Below, one piece after another: positions 16,643 to 24,774 of a stretch of 64,000 bases of DNA (within the stretch, counting starts at the first letter, position 1; every line of letters begins with the position of its first letter). A model generated the notes under the pieces. That model had not been told where the DNA came from, made no database searches, and saw nothing but the letters and a program-made list of their open reading frames with translations. This DNA is from Streptomyces endophytica (GTDB lineage: Bacteria; Actinomycetota; Actinomycetes; Streptomycetales; Streptomycetaceae), in NCBI RefSeq assembly GCF_026153355.1, contig NZ_CP110636.1, positions 3,906,001-3,970,000 of the forward strand, written 5' to 3'. The translations under genes and the position numbers were made by a program.

Positions 16643-16708
16643 GCCGACGAAGACGGGCAGGGCCGAGGCCGGGCGCGGATCGTGTCCGGTGAGGGGTGGG
16701 GGCCGGCA

Positions 16709-17998
16709 ATGACGGATGCGGACATACGGACGGTGACCGGCGGCATGGCCGCCGCCCGGCGCCACGGCAAGCGCCCTCCGAGGGTGCTGCGGATGTCCGT
16801 CGAGCTGCCGCTGTGGCGTGCGCTCACCGGCTACCGGATCCTCACCCTCCTCTACGTCCTGGTCCTGGTGGCGATGTCGTACCGCAAGTACGAACACCCG
16901 CTGGGCGCGGCCGCCTACATGGGCGCGCTCACCCTCTGGATGGCGCTGACCTGGCGGCGGACGACCTCGCCGGAGCGCTGCACCCGCCGGTTCCTCGTCG
17001 GCGACCTGAGCTTCGCGGCGGGCGGCATCCTGCTCACGACGCTGGTCGACAGCCACGCGCGCATCATGGGCGGCTCGCCCACGCTGCCCTCCATCTGGGC
17101 GGCCGGCGCCGTCCTCGGCTTCGCGATCAAGGGCGGCTGGCGCTGGGCCGCGGTGGCCTCCAGCGTGGTGGCGGCCGCCAACCTCGTCGAACGCGAGGTG
17201 CTGGCCCGCGACACCATCCACAACGTGATCCTGGTGTGGGTGGCCAGCGTCGGCATCGGCTACGTCGTCGAGGTCGCCCGGGCCAGTGAACGCACCCTCG
17301 CCCGGGCCCTGCAGGTCGAGGCCGCCACCCGCGAACGGGAGCGGCTGGCCCGCGACATCCACGACAGCGTGCTGCAGGTCCTGGCGATGGTGCAGCGGCG
17401 CGGTGCCGCGATCGGCGGCGAGGCGGCGGAGCTGGGCCGGATGGCCGGCGAGCAGGAGGTCGCGCTGCGCACCCTGGTCTCCGGCGGCCCGGTGTCGCGG
17501 CCGGCCGGCCCGGCCCTGGCGCCGACGCCGGCCGCGGTGCCGGTGCCGCCCCCGCCGCCGGCCGCCGGCGGGCCCTGTGACGTCCGGGCGCTGCTCGCGC
17601 CGTACGCGGGGGCCGGGGTGACCTTCTCCGAGCCGGGCGCCCCGGTCGAGCTGCCGGCCGCCGCGGCGGCGGAGCTCGCGGCCGCTGTCAGTGCCGCGTT
17701 GGACAATGTGCGGGTCCATGCGGGGGACGGCGCCCAGGCATGGATCCTGGTGGAGGACGAACCGCACGCGGTGATCGTGACGGTCCGCGACGACGGCCCT
17801 GGCATCCCCGAGGGCCGCCTCGCGGACGCCGAGCGCGAGGGCCGCCTGGGGGTGGCCCTGTCGATCCGCGGCCGGCTGCGGGACCTCGGCGGCACCGCGG
17901 AATGGGTCTCGGTCCCCGGCCAGGGCACGGAAGTGGAGTTGACGGTCCCCAAGGGCACGGCGCCCGAGGGCGGAAGGCGGGGGAAGACCCGGGCATGA
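16709..17998 (+). CDS. macS: Sensor histidine kinase MacS
   Basis: 429 aa from the ATG at 16709, behind a purine-rich GAGGGG; a GTG at 16682 is a possible but poorly supported earlier start. The N-terminal half has five or six hydrophobic helices (DUF5931-type sensor). A HisKA_3 dimerisation helix carries the phospho-acceptor in RDIHDSVLQ (His218), and a HATPase domain has DDGPGIP and GRLGVALS. A long Pro/Ala linker separates the two catalytic parts. The gene overlaps macR by the classic ATGA, so kinase and regulator are coupled. In S. coelicolor the equivalent SCO2121/SCO2120 pair (MacRS) affects morphology and actinorhodin; the signal is unknown. Confidence 0.85.
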   Translation: MTDADIRTVTGGMAAARRHGKRPPRVLRMSVELPLWRALTGYRILTLLYVLVLVAMSYRKYEHPLGAAAYMGALTLWMALTWRRTTSPERCTRRFLVGDLSFAAGGILLTTLVDSHARIMGGSPTLPSIWAAGAVLGFAIKGGWRWAAVASSVVAAANLVEREVLARDTIHNVILVWVASVGIGYVVEVARASERTLARALQVEAATRERERLARDIHDSVLQVLAMVQRRGAAIGGEAAELGRMAGEQEVALRTLVSGGPVSRPAGPALAPTPAAVPVPPPPPAAGGPCDVRALLAPYAGAGVTFSEPGAPVELPAAAAAELAAAVSAALDNVRVHAGDGAQAWILVEDEPHAVIVTVRDDGPGIPEGRLADAEREGRLGVALSIRGRLRDLGGTAEWVSVPGQGTEVELTVPKGTAPEGGRRGKTRA

Positions 17999-18666
17999 CG
18001 GAGCAGACGGGCCTGAAGGTGATGGTGGTCGACGACCACCCGATGTGGCGCGACGCGGTCGCGCGGGATCTGGCCGAGGCCGGGTTCGAGGTCGTGGCGA
18101 CGGCCGGTGACGGCCTCCAGGCGGTCCGCCGCGCGCAGGCCGCCTCGCCCGACGTACTGGTGCTGGACCTCAATCTGCCGGGCCTGCCCGGCGTACGGGT
18201 CTGCAAGGAGCTGGTCGGCGCCAATCCGGCGCTGCGGGTGCTGGTGCTGTCGGCGAGCGGGGAGCACGCCGATGTGCTGGAGGCGGTCAAGTCCGGTGCG
18301 ACCGGCTATCTGCTGAAGTCGGCGAGCACCGAGGAGCTGCTGGACGCGGTGCGGCGCACGGCCGCCGGGGACGCGGTGTTCACCCCGGGCCTCGCGGGCC
18401 TGGTGCTCGGCGAGTACCGCCGGCTGGCCACGGAGCCGGCCCCCGCGACCCCGGACGAGCCGGGCGCCCCGCGGCTGACGGAGCGGGAGACCGAGGTGCT
18501 GCGCCTGGTCGCCAAGGGCCTCTCGTACAAGCAGATCGCCGAGCGGCTGGTCATCTCGCACCGCACGGTGCAGAACCACGTCCAGAACACCCTCGGCAAG
18601 CTGCAGTTGCACAACCGCGTCGAGCTGGTGCGGTACGCCATAGAGCGCGGCCTCGACGAGGGCTGA
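17995..18666 (+). CDS. macR: Response regulator MacR (NarL/LuxR type)
   Basis: 223 aa, ATG overlapping the macS stop. The receiver domain begins VMVVDDHPMWRDAV, with the phospho-acceptor Asp58 in VLDLNLPG and the conserved Lys in LLKSAS. After a Pro-rich linker comes a LuxR-type helix-turn-helix (LTERETEVLRLVAKGLSYKQIAERL). Phosphorylation by MacS should promote dimerisation and DNA binding. A candidate target site matching the palindrome reported for S. coelicolor MacR lies at 39503-39518 in this window. Confidence 0.9.
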   Translation: MTEQTGLKVMVVDDHPMWRDAVARDLAEAGFEVVATAGDGLQAVRRAQAASPDVLVLDLNLPGLPGVRVCKELVGANPALRVLVLSASGEHADVLEAVKSGATGYLLKSASTEELLDAVRRTAAGDAVFTPGLAGLVLGEYRRLATEPAPATPDEPGAPRLTERETEVLRLVAKGLSYKQIAERLVISHRTVQNHVQNTLGKLQLHNRVELVRYAIERGLDEG

Positions 18667-18793
18667 GCCGCGCCCGGGCCGGCGCTCCGGAGGGGGAGAC
18701 CGCGGCCGGGCATGATCGATCCGCTCGTACGGGTGAAGACGGGGTGTCAACTCCCCCAAAAATCACCGGAATCGCCGCTTCCGGCATCCCGGA

Positions 18794-18807
18794 GTGACCC
18801 AGATCAC
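18794..18807. promoter_or_regulatory. Crp-like palindrome upstream of the phosphofructokinase gene
   Basis: GTGACCCAGATCAC has the GTGA-N6-TCAC symmetry of cyclic-AMP receptor protein sites. It lies about 72 bases before the start codon of pfkA, in a gene-free stretch of 212 bases. It matches the reported S. coelicolor Crp motif GTG-N6-GNCAC at all but one defined base. Binding is inferred only. Confidence 0.35.
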
Positions 18808-18878
18808 CATTAGCGTGACCGGCGTCAGCTCAACCACGGCCGTGCGCGGCCACTGACGGGATGTAGGTGATTGCAGCG

Positions 18879-19907
18879 ATGCGGGTCGGAGTACTGACCG
18901 GCGGCGGCGACTGCCCCGGACTGAACGCGGTGATCAGGGCGATCGTCCGCAAGGGCACCCAGGAATACGGCTACGACTTCCTCGGCTTCCGGGACGGCTG
19001 GCGCGGGCCGCTGGAGAACGACACGGTGCCGCTGGACATCCCGGCGGTGCGCGGCACCCTGCCCCGCGGCGGCACGATCCTCGGCTCCTCGCGGACCAAC
19101 CCCTTGAAGGCCGAGGACGGCGTCCGCCGGATCAAGGAGACCCTCGCCAAGCAGGAGGTCGAGGCGCTGATCGCGATCGGCGGCGAGGACACCCTGGGCG
19201 TGGCGACCCGGCTGTCCGGCGAGTTCGGCGTCCCCTGCGTCGGCGTCCCCAAGACCATCGACAACGACCTCTCGGCCACGGACTACACCTTCGGCTTCGA
19301 CACCGCCGTGGGCGTCGCCACCGAGGCCATCGACCGGCTGCACACCACCGCCGAATCGCACATGCGGGTCCTGGTCGTCGAGGTCATGGGCCGGCACGCC
19401 GGCTGGATCGCGCTGCACTCCGGTCTCGCCGGCGGCGCCAACGTCATCCTCATCCCCGAGCAGCGCTTCGACGTCGACCAGGTCTGCGGGTGGATCCAGT
19501 CCCGCTTCAAGGTCCGCTACGCGCCGATCGTGGTGGTCGCCGAGGGCGCGATGCCCAAGGACGGCCAGATGGTGCTCAAGGACGACTCCAAGGACTCCTT
19601 CGGTCATGTCCGGCTCTCCGGCGTGGGGGAGTGGCTGGCCAAGGAGATCGAGTCGCGCACCGGCAAGGAGGCCCGGACCACCGTCCTCGGCCACACCCAG
19701 CGCGGCGGTACGCCCAGCGCCTTCGACCGCTGGCTGGCCACCCGCTTCGGGCTGCACGCCATCGAGGCGGTGCACGACGGCGACTTCGGCACGATGGTCG
19801 CGCTGCGCGGCACCGACATCGTCCGGGTGCCGATCTCCGAGGCGACCGCCAAGCTGAAGACCGTCGACCCGGCGCTCTACGCCGAGGCCGGGGTGTTCTT
19901 CGGCTGA
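18879..19907 (+). CDS. pfkA: 6-phosphofructokinase (PfkA family); donor-site residues of PPi type
   Basis: 342 aa. The ATG at 18879 follows AGGTGA; an upstream GTG at 18867 would add four residues. It begins MRVGVLTGGGDCPGLNAVI, with the donor-binding GGGD loop, and holds the catalytic TIDND loop and MGRHAGW. It phosphorylates fructose 6-phosphate in glycolysis. At the positions that separate ATP from PPi enzymes it has Asp104 (GGEDT, against GGDGS in E. coli) and Lys125 (PKTIDND, against PGTIDND). Both residues are those of PPi-dependent or mixed enzymes, so the donor is uncertain. A Crp-like palindrome lies upstream. Confidence 0.9.
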   Translation: MRVGVLTGGGDCPGLNAVIRAIVRKGTQEYGYDFLGFRDGWRGPLENDTVPLDIPAVRGTLPRGGTILGSSRTNPLKAEDGVRRIKETLAKQEVEALIAIGGEDTLGVATRLSGEFGVPCVGVPKTIDNDLSATDYTFGFDTAVGVATEAIDRLHTTAESHMRVLVVEVMGRHAGWIALHSGLAGGANVILIPEQRFDVDQVCGWIQSRFKVRYAPIVVVAEGAMPKDGQMVLKDDSKDSFGHVRLSGVGEWLAKEIESRTGKEARTTVLGHTQRGGTPSAFDRWLATRFGLHAIEAVHDGDFGTMVALRGTDIVRVPISEATAKLKTVDPALYAEAGVFFG

Positions 19908-20018
19908 CCACGGCCGCCGTCCCTCCGGGCGGCACCGCCGGGCGAGGGGCCGTATATTCGCCGTACACGACATATCCGGCCCATTGCTCCTGGTGAGCAC
20001 GCACCGGCGGGAGGGAAC

Positions 20019-21035
20019 GTGGAGATCGTCGCCTTCGGCGTCCAGAAGGACGAGCGGCCGTTCCTGGAGCGCGCCTTCGCCGGCCGCCACCAGGTGCGCA
20101 GCCTGGACGTCGTCCTCAACCGCGACACCGCCCCGATCGCGCACGGCTACGAGGTCGTCAGCTCCGACGTCAACGCCGACCTCGGCGCGGACGTGCTGCA
20201 GACCCTCGCGGCCGGCGGGACGAAGATGGTCGCCCAGCGCTCCACGGGCTTCAACAACATCGATCTGGAGGCCGCGGCCGATCTCGGGATGAGCATCGGC
20301 CGGGTCTCCCACTACTCCCCGTACGCGGTGGCGGAATTCGCCTGGGCGCTGGCGCTGGCCGTCGACCGCAAGATCGTGCGGGCCGCCCGGCGCACCCGCA
20401 ACTTCGACTTCCGGCTGGACGGCCTGATGGGCCGCGATCTGCGCGGCCGCACCGCGGGCGTGCTCGGCACCGGCCGGATCGGCGAGGCGTTCACCCGGAT
20501 CGCCCACGGCTTCGGCATGGACCTGCTGGGCTGGGACCTCGTCGAGAACCCCCGCTGCGCCGCGCTGGGCATGACGTACGTCCCCCGCGAGCGGCTGTTC
20601 GCCGAGGCCGACCTGATCACCGTGCACCTCCCGCTGACGGACGACACCCGGCACCTCGTCGACGCCGCCGCGCTGGCCGCCATGAAGGATGACGCCATCC
20701 TGGTCAACACCAGCCGCGGCGGTCTGGTCGACACCGCGGCGCTGGTCCGCGCGCTCAAGGCCGGCCGGCTCACCGGCGTCGCGCTGGACGTCTACGAGGA
20801 GGAGTCCGGGCTCTTCTCCTACGACCGGTCCCTGGACGTCATGGACGACGACACCCTCGCCCGCCTGATGACCTTCGCGAACGTGCTGGTCACCTCGCAC
20901 CAGGCGTACTTCACCGAGGATGCGGTGGGCCAGATCACCCAGGCCACCGTGGCCAACGTCGAGGACTACCTCGCCCACCGCACCAACGAGAACATGCTGG
21001 TCACACGAGGACAGCTGCCAGCAGCTGCGCGGTGA
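20019..21035 (+). CDS. D-2-hydroxyacid dehydrogenase (D-lactate dehydrogenase-like)
   Basis: 338 aa, GTG start with GGGAGGGAA upstream. The NAD-binding motif GVLGTGRIGEAF lies near residue 150, with the catalytic Arg in NTSRGGLVDT, Glu in DVYEEE and His in SHQAYFTEDA. These are the marks of the LdhA branch of D-isomer 2-hydroxyacid dehydrogenases, which interconvert pyruvate and D-lactate with NADH. The closing segment NVEDYLAHRTNENMLV fits the family. Its last 35 bases overlap the convergent anthranilate synthase gene. Confidence 0.85.
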   Translation: MEIVAFGVQKDERPFLERAFAGRHQVRSLDVVLNRDTAPIAHGYEVVSSDVNADLGADVLQTLAAGGTKMVAQRSTGFNNIDLEAAADLGMSIGRVSHYSPYAVAEFAWALALAVDRKIVRAARRTRNFDFRLDGLMGRDLRGRTAGVLGTGRIGEAFTRIAHGFGMDLLGWDLVENPRCAALGMTYVPRERLFAEADLITVHLPLTDDTRHLVDAAALAAMKDDAILVNTSRGGLVDTAALVRALKAGRLTGVALDVYEEESGLFSYDRSLDVMDDDTLARLMTFANVLVTSHQAYFTEDAVGQITQATVANVEDYLAHRTNENMLVTRGQLPAAAR

Positions 21036-22956
21036 CCGCGGCCCCGTCCAGGGTCAGTACCGACTCTGGGTGGAACTGCACCCCCGCGAAGCCCGGACCG
21101 CGCAGCGCATGCACCTCACCGGACTCCGCGTCCCGGCTCAACTCCACGCGGTGCATGGCCAGTTCGGCCTCCGTACGGTCGTCGCAGCGGGCCGTGAAGG
21201 TGTTGTAGAAGCCGACCGTCTCGGGGCGCCCGAAGAAGTCGATCCGCTCCTGCGCCCCCTGGAAGGGCACCTCCTTGCGGACGATCTCCAACCCCAGCTC
21301 CGCGGCGAGCAGTTCGTGGCCCAAGCACACCCCCAGCAGGCCGTGCTGGTGGCCGGCGACCAGGTCCGCGGTCAGCGACCGCAGGAAGCGCATCTTGGGG
21401 TCGGCCGGGTCGGACGGGTCGCCCGGCCCAGGGCCCAGCACGACCGGGCCCTCGTGCGCCAGGGCGGCCGCGCGCAGCCCCGGCTCGTCGAACCGGCGCA
21501 CGGTCACCGCCAGCCCCGACGTCCGCAGCAGATGCGCCAGCATCGCCGTGAAGGTGTCCTCCGCGTCGACCACCAGCGCGTGCCCGCTCAGCTCGGCGGT
21601 CGGCGCGGTGGTCTGCATCCGCAGCCAGAACGGCGCCAGGTCCGCCCGCCGGGCGTCCAGGGCGGCCCGCACCCGCGGGTCGTCGGCGAGCCGCGGCGGC
21701 CGCCCGCCGTCCGCCGGGCGCGCCGGTGCCTCCCGTACGCCCAGCGCGGTCAGCACGCCCGCCGCCTTCGCGTGCGTCTCGGCGGCCTCGCCGTGCGGGT
21801 CGGAGGCGCGCACCAGCGTGGCACCGACCGGCACCCGCAGCCGCCCTTCCGCGGTGATGTCCGCGGTCCGGATCAGGATCGGCGAGTCCAGCGTCTGCGC
21901 GCCGCCCGCGTCCCGGCCGATCAGCGCCAGCGCGCCCGCGTAGTAGCCGCGCCCCCGCCCGTCCGGGCCGACCGGCTCGTGCCGTTCGATGACCCGGCAG
22001 GCGTTCTGCACCGGCGATCCGGTGACCGTCGCCGCGAACATGGTCTCCTTCAGCACCTCGCGCACATCGAGGGTGGACCGGCCGCGCAGCTCGTACTCGG
22101 TGTGCGCGAGATGCGCCATCTCCTTGAGCCGGGGCCCGATCACCACCCCGCCCCGGTCGCCGACCGTGCACATCATCTTGAGCTCCTCGTCCACCACCAT
22201 GGACAGCTCGTCGACCTCCTTGCGGTCGCCGAGGAACGCCAGCAGGCTCTCCGGGGTGGGCCCGTCGGCCGGGTAGCGGTAGGTGCCGCTGATCGGATTC
22301 ATCACGACCGTTCCCCCGGTCATCCGGACGTGCACCTCCGGGCTGGCGCCGACCAGCGTGCGCACACCGGGGCGGTGCACGACGTACGTCCAGTACGCGC
22401 CGCGCTCGCCGGCCAGCAGCCGCCGGAACAGCGCCAGCGCGTCGGCCGCCGAGAAGTCCGCGATCGAGCCCTCGAAGGTCCGGCGGATGACGAAGTTCGC
22501 GCCCTCGCCGGTGCCGATCTCCTCCCGCACCACCCGCTCGACGATCTCCGCGTACCGCTCGTCCGACACGTCGAACGCGCCGTCCGTCACCCGCACGTCG
22601 TGCGCCGGCAGCGCCGCCAGCGCCTCGTCCAGCGGCAGCTCGCAGGTCTCGCGGGGGCGCAGCACGGCGAGCGGGGTGCCGTCGTCGTGGGCCCGGAAGC
22701 CGCGCTCGCGGATCTGCCGGAACGGGATCAGCGCGAGCGCGTCGGTCACCGGCGCACCGGGTGCCGTCTCACCCAGTGGGATGTCCGCCAGCCGCTCGAC
22801 CTCGGTGACCTCGCCGATCAGCACCTCGACGATGTCCCCCGCCTCCCGGCCGGGGGAGCGGCGGCGCAGCAGCGCGAACGGGGGGCCGGCGGGGTCCAGC
22901 AGCCGCCGGACGAGTGCGGCGGCATCGGGGCGGACGTCGGGGCGTACGCGGTGCAT
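21001..22956 (-). CDS. trpEG: Anthranilate synthase, fused TrpE-TrpG
   Basis: 651 aa, ATG with GGAAGGA upstream. The N-terminal ~430 residues are the chorismate-binding TrpE/PhzE domain (NPISGTYRYP, ATVTGSPVQNACRVIERHEP, GRGYYAGALALIG). The C-terminal domain is a class I glutamine amidotransferase with nucleophile Cys in GVCLGHELLA and His/Glu in FHPESVLT. The fusion converts chorismate and glutamine to anthranilate, the first step to tryptophan. Its leader carries a Trp-rich peptide and terminator, so it is controlled by attenuation, as described for S. venezuelae trpEG. It diverges from DAHP synthase, which feeds the same route. Some fused forms serve secondary metabolism, but the Trp attenuator argues for tryptophan supply. 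Confidence 0.92.
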   Translation of the reverse strand: MHRVRPDVRPDAAALVRRLLDPAGPPFALLRRRSPGREAGDIVEVLIGEVTEVERLADIPLGETAPGAPVTDALALIPFRQIRERGFRAHDDGTPLAVLRPRETCELPLDEALAALPAHDVRVTDGAFDVSDERYAEIVERVVREEIGTGEGANFVIRRTFEGSIADFSAADALALFRRLLAGERGAYWTYVVHRPGVRTLVGASPEVHVRMTGGTVVMNPISGTYRYPADGPTPESLLAFLGDRKEVDELSMVVDEELKMMCTVGDRGGVVIGPRLKEMAHLAHTEYELRGRSTLDVREVLKETMFAATVTGSPVQNACRVIERHEPVGPDGRGRGYYAGALALIGRDAGGAQTLDSPILIRTADITAEGRLRVPVGATLVRASDPHGEAAETHAKAAGVLTALGVREAPARPADGGRPPRLADDPRVRAALDARRADLAPFWLRMQTTAPTAELSGHALVVDAEDTFTAMLAHLLRTSGLAVTVRRFDEPGLRAAALAHEGPVVLGPGPGDPSDPADPKMRFLRSLTADLVAGHQHGLLGVCLGHELLAAELGLEIVRKEVPFQGAQERIDFFGRPETVGFYNTFTARCDDRTEAELAMHRVELSRDAESGEVHALRGPGFAGVQFHPESVLTLDGAAVTAQLLAAVLV

Positions 22957-23015
22957 GGCGGTTCCTTCCGGGTGGGCCGGAGGGCCGGGGAAGAAGGGAC
23001 GACCGCCGGAAACGC

Positions 23016-23041
23016 CGAAGGCCGCCCTCGGGCGGCCTTCG
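23016..23041 (-). terminator. Attenuator terminator in the trpEG leader
   Basis: A perfect palindrome CGAAGGCCGCC (23016-23026) pairing with 23031-23041 around a CTCG loop lies 60 bases before the trpEG start. Read on the minus strand it follows the Trp leader peptide and is trailed by GCGTTTCC, a weak T stretch. The GGCGGCC near the end of the leader peptide can pair with one arm, giving the alternative structure needed for attenuation. Confidence 0.75.
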
Positions 23042-23065
23042 CGGAGTGTGGGATGTGCGCGCGAA

Positions 23066-23128
23066 TCAGTGGGCCGCCGGAGGAGCGGTCCACCACCAGT
23101 TCATGGTCGGCATCGGTCGCGTGCACAT
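23066..23128 (-). CDS. trpL: Trp attenuator leader peptide with three consecutive Trp codons
   Basis: A 20-residue open frame reads MCTRPMPTMNWWWTAPPAAH, with TGG TGG TGG at codons 11-13 followed by a stop. Trp is rare in random frames, so three in a row 110 bases before anthranilate synthase and ahead of a strong hairpin is decisive. Ribosome stalling at these codons when charged tRNA-Trp is scarce would prevent the downstream terminator from forming. No Shine-Dalgarno sequence precedes the ATG. A -10-like TAGGGT ends eight bases upstream, so the mRNA probably starts at or near the ATG. Confidence 0.85.
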   Translation of the reverse strand: MCTRPMPTMNWWWTAPPAAH

Positions 23129-23135
23129 GGGGCGC

Positions 23136-23141
23136 ACCCTA
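23136..23141 (-). promoter_or_regulatory. -10 element of the trpL-trpEG promoter (leaderless)
   Basis: On the minus strand TAGGGT fits the Streptomyces -10 pattern TANNNT and lies seven bases before the leader-peptide ATG, placing transcription start at about 23128. The -35 region is not obvious. It abuts the divergent aroH promoter. Confidence 0.45.
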
Positions 23142-23185
23142 CCGGACCGTCCGGGTGCTCTGCGTCTCACAGTCCGGATGCCGGA

Positions 23186-23213
23186 CGGACAGCCCCACCG
23201 GACCCCGTAATGT
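23186..23213 (+). promoter_or_regulatory. Probable aroH promoter giving a leaderless mRNA
   Basis: TAATGT at 23208-23213 is a good -10 hexamer. A weak -35 (CGGACA at 23186-23191) sits 16 bases upstream. The distance to the GTG at 23221 is seven bases, so transcription would begin at the start codon, consistent with the absence of a Shine-Dalgarno sequence. Confidence 0.55.
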
Positions 23214-23220
23214 GGGGCAT

Positions 23221-24570
23221 GTGACCGTGAACGCTGAAACCCACGCCGGTGGCAACACCTGGCGACACCTTCCCGCGGCGCAGCAGCCTGACTGGCCGGA
23301 CCAAGAGGCTCTGCGCGATGTGATCGCGGAGCTCGAGTCCTATCCGCCGCTCGTCTTCGCGGGCGAGTGCGACCAGCTGCGTGAGCGCCTGGGAGCCGTC
23401 GCCCGTGGCGAGGCGTTCCTGCTCCAGGGCGGCGACTGCGCGGAGGCCTTCGACGCCGTCTCCGCCGAGCACATCCGCAACAAGCTCAAGACCCTCCTGC
23501 AGATGGGCGCCGTCCTGACCTACGCCGGCTCGGTGCCGGTGGTCAAGGTCGGCCGGATCGCCGGCCAGTACAGCAAGCCGCGCTCCAAGCCCACCGAGAC
23601 CCGGGACGGCGTGACCCTGCCGACCTACCGCGGCGACTCCGTCAACGGCTTCGAGTTCACCGAGGCGGCCCGCATCCCGGACCCGCAGCGGCTCAAGCGG
23701 ATGTACCACGCCTCCGCGGCGACCCTGAACCTCGTGCGCGCCTTCACCACCGGCGGCTACGCCGACCTGCGGCAGGTGCACGCCTGGAACCAGGACTTCG
23801 TGAAGTCCTCGCCCTCGGGGCAGCGCTACGAGGCGCTGGCCCGCGAGATCGACCGGGCGATGAACTTCATGAACGCCTGCGGGGTGGACCCGGAGGAGTT
23901 CCGGACCGTGGAGTTCTACTCCTCCCACGAGGCGCTGGTGCTCGACTACGAGTCGGCGCTGACCCGGGTGGACTCGCGCACCGGCAACCTCTACGACGTC
24001 TCCGGGCACATGGTCTGGATCGGCGAGCGCACCCGTCAGCTGGACCACGCGCACATCGAGTTCGCCTCGCGCATCCGCAACCCGATCGGCGTCAAGCTCG
24101 GCCCGACGACCACCGCGGAGGACGCGCTCACCCTCATCGAGCGCCTCGACCCGGAGCGTGAGCCGGGCCGGCTGACCTTCATCACGCGCATGGGCGCGGA
24201 CAAGATCCGCGACAAGCTCCCCGAGCTGGTGGACAAGGTCACCGCCGCCGGCGCGCAGGTCGCCTGGATCTGCGACCCGATGCACGGCAACACCTTCGAG
24301 GCGGCCTCCGGGCACAAGACCCGGCGCTTCGACGACGTGCTGGACGAGGTCAAGGGCTTCTTCGAGGTCCACAAGGGCCTCGGCACGCACCCGGGCGGCA
24401 TCCACGTCGAGCTGACCGGTGACGACGTCACCGAGTGCGTGGGCGGCGGCGACGAGATCTTCGTCGACGACCTGCACCAGCGCTACGAGACCGCCTGCGA
24501 CCCGCGGCTCAACCGCAGCCAGTCGCTGGACCTGGCCTTCCTGGTGGCGGAGATGTACCGCGATCAGTGA
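23221..24570 (+). CDS. aroH: Class II DAHP synthase (3-deoxy-7-phosphoheptulonate synthase)
   Basis: 449 aa, GTG start; a second GTG two codons later is also possible. Plant-type class II signatures are clear: FAGECDQLRERL, LLQGGDCAEAF (metal-binding Cys), GRIAGQYSKPRS, SGHMVWIGERTRQLDHAH, the PIGVKLGPTT segment and WICDPMHGNTF. The enzyme condenses phosphoenolpyruvate with erythrose 4-phosphate, the first step of the shikimate route. It diverges from trpEG and is followed by a strong hairpin. The mycobacterial equivalent (Rv2178c, aroG) also sits close to the PASTA kinase gene pknL. Confidence 0.95.
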   Translation: MTVNAETHAGGNTWRHLPAAQQPDWPDQEALRDVIAELESYPPLVFAGECDQLRERLGAVARGEAFLLQGGDCAEAFDAVSAEHIRNKLKTLLQMGAVLTYAGSVPVVKVGRIAGQYSKPRSKPTETRDGVTLPTYRGDSVNGFEFTEAARIPDPQRLKRMYHASAATLNLVRAFTTGGYADLRQVHAWNQDFVKSSPSGQRYEALAREIDRAMNFMNACGVDPEEFRTVEFYSSHEALVLDYESALTRVDSRTGNLYDVSGHMVWIGERTRQLDHAHIEFASRIRNPIGVKLGPTTTAEDALTLIERLDPEREPGRLTFITRMGADKIRDKLPELVDKVTAAGAQVAWICDPMHGNTFEAASGHKTRRFDDVLDEVKGFFEVHKGLGTHPGGIHVELTGDDVTECVGGGDEIFVDDLHQRYETACDPRLNRSQSLDLAFLVAEMYRDQ

Positions 24571-24585
24571 TCGCCGGTGAACGTG

Positions 24586-24618
24586 AGTGGGGCGCGGATC
24601 TGTGATCCGCGCCCCACT
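24586..24618 (+). terminator. Terminator hairpin after DAHP synthase gene
   Basis: A perfect 15-bp stem (AGTGGGGCGCGGATC at 24586-24600 with 24604-24618) closes a TGT loop 16 bases after the stop codon. No T tract follows, as is common for Streptomyces terminators. Confidence 0.8.
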
Positions 24619-24665
24619 GCGTCGTTCAGGGCCCGCCGGGCGTTGTGGAGCCAGGGCGTGCCGGG

Positions 24666-24684
24666 TAAGGTAAGGGTAACCTCA
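24666..24684. promoter_or_regulatory. Iron box (DmdR1/IdeR-type operator) upstream of bfd
   Basis: TAAGGTAAGGGTAACCTCA matches the actinobacterial iron-box consensus TTAGGTTAGGCTAACCTAA at 15 of 19 positions. It lies about 90 bases before the bfd start. Iron-loaded DmdR1/IdeR normally binds such sites and represses iron-uptake or mobilisation genes, so bfd is expected to rise when iron is scarce. Confidence 0.8.
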
Positions 24685-24774
24685 CTCAAGATCGGCTGGA
24701 CCGGTCGACGAGGTTCTTCCGCCGACCAGTCGCCGGAACCGTCCGAAGCCGCCCCTCACGGAGGAGACACCGCG

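Noticed and set aside
21001..23220. Long plus-strand extension (from 20920) in frame with DAHP synthase through trpEG
   Set aside because: Arg/Gln/His-rich antisense shadow of trpEG; the real DAHP synthase starts at the GTG at 23221 with its own promoter.
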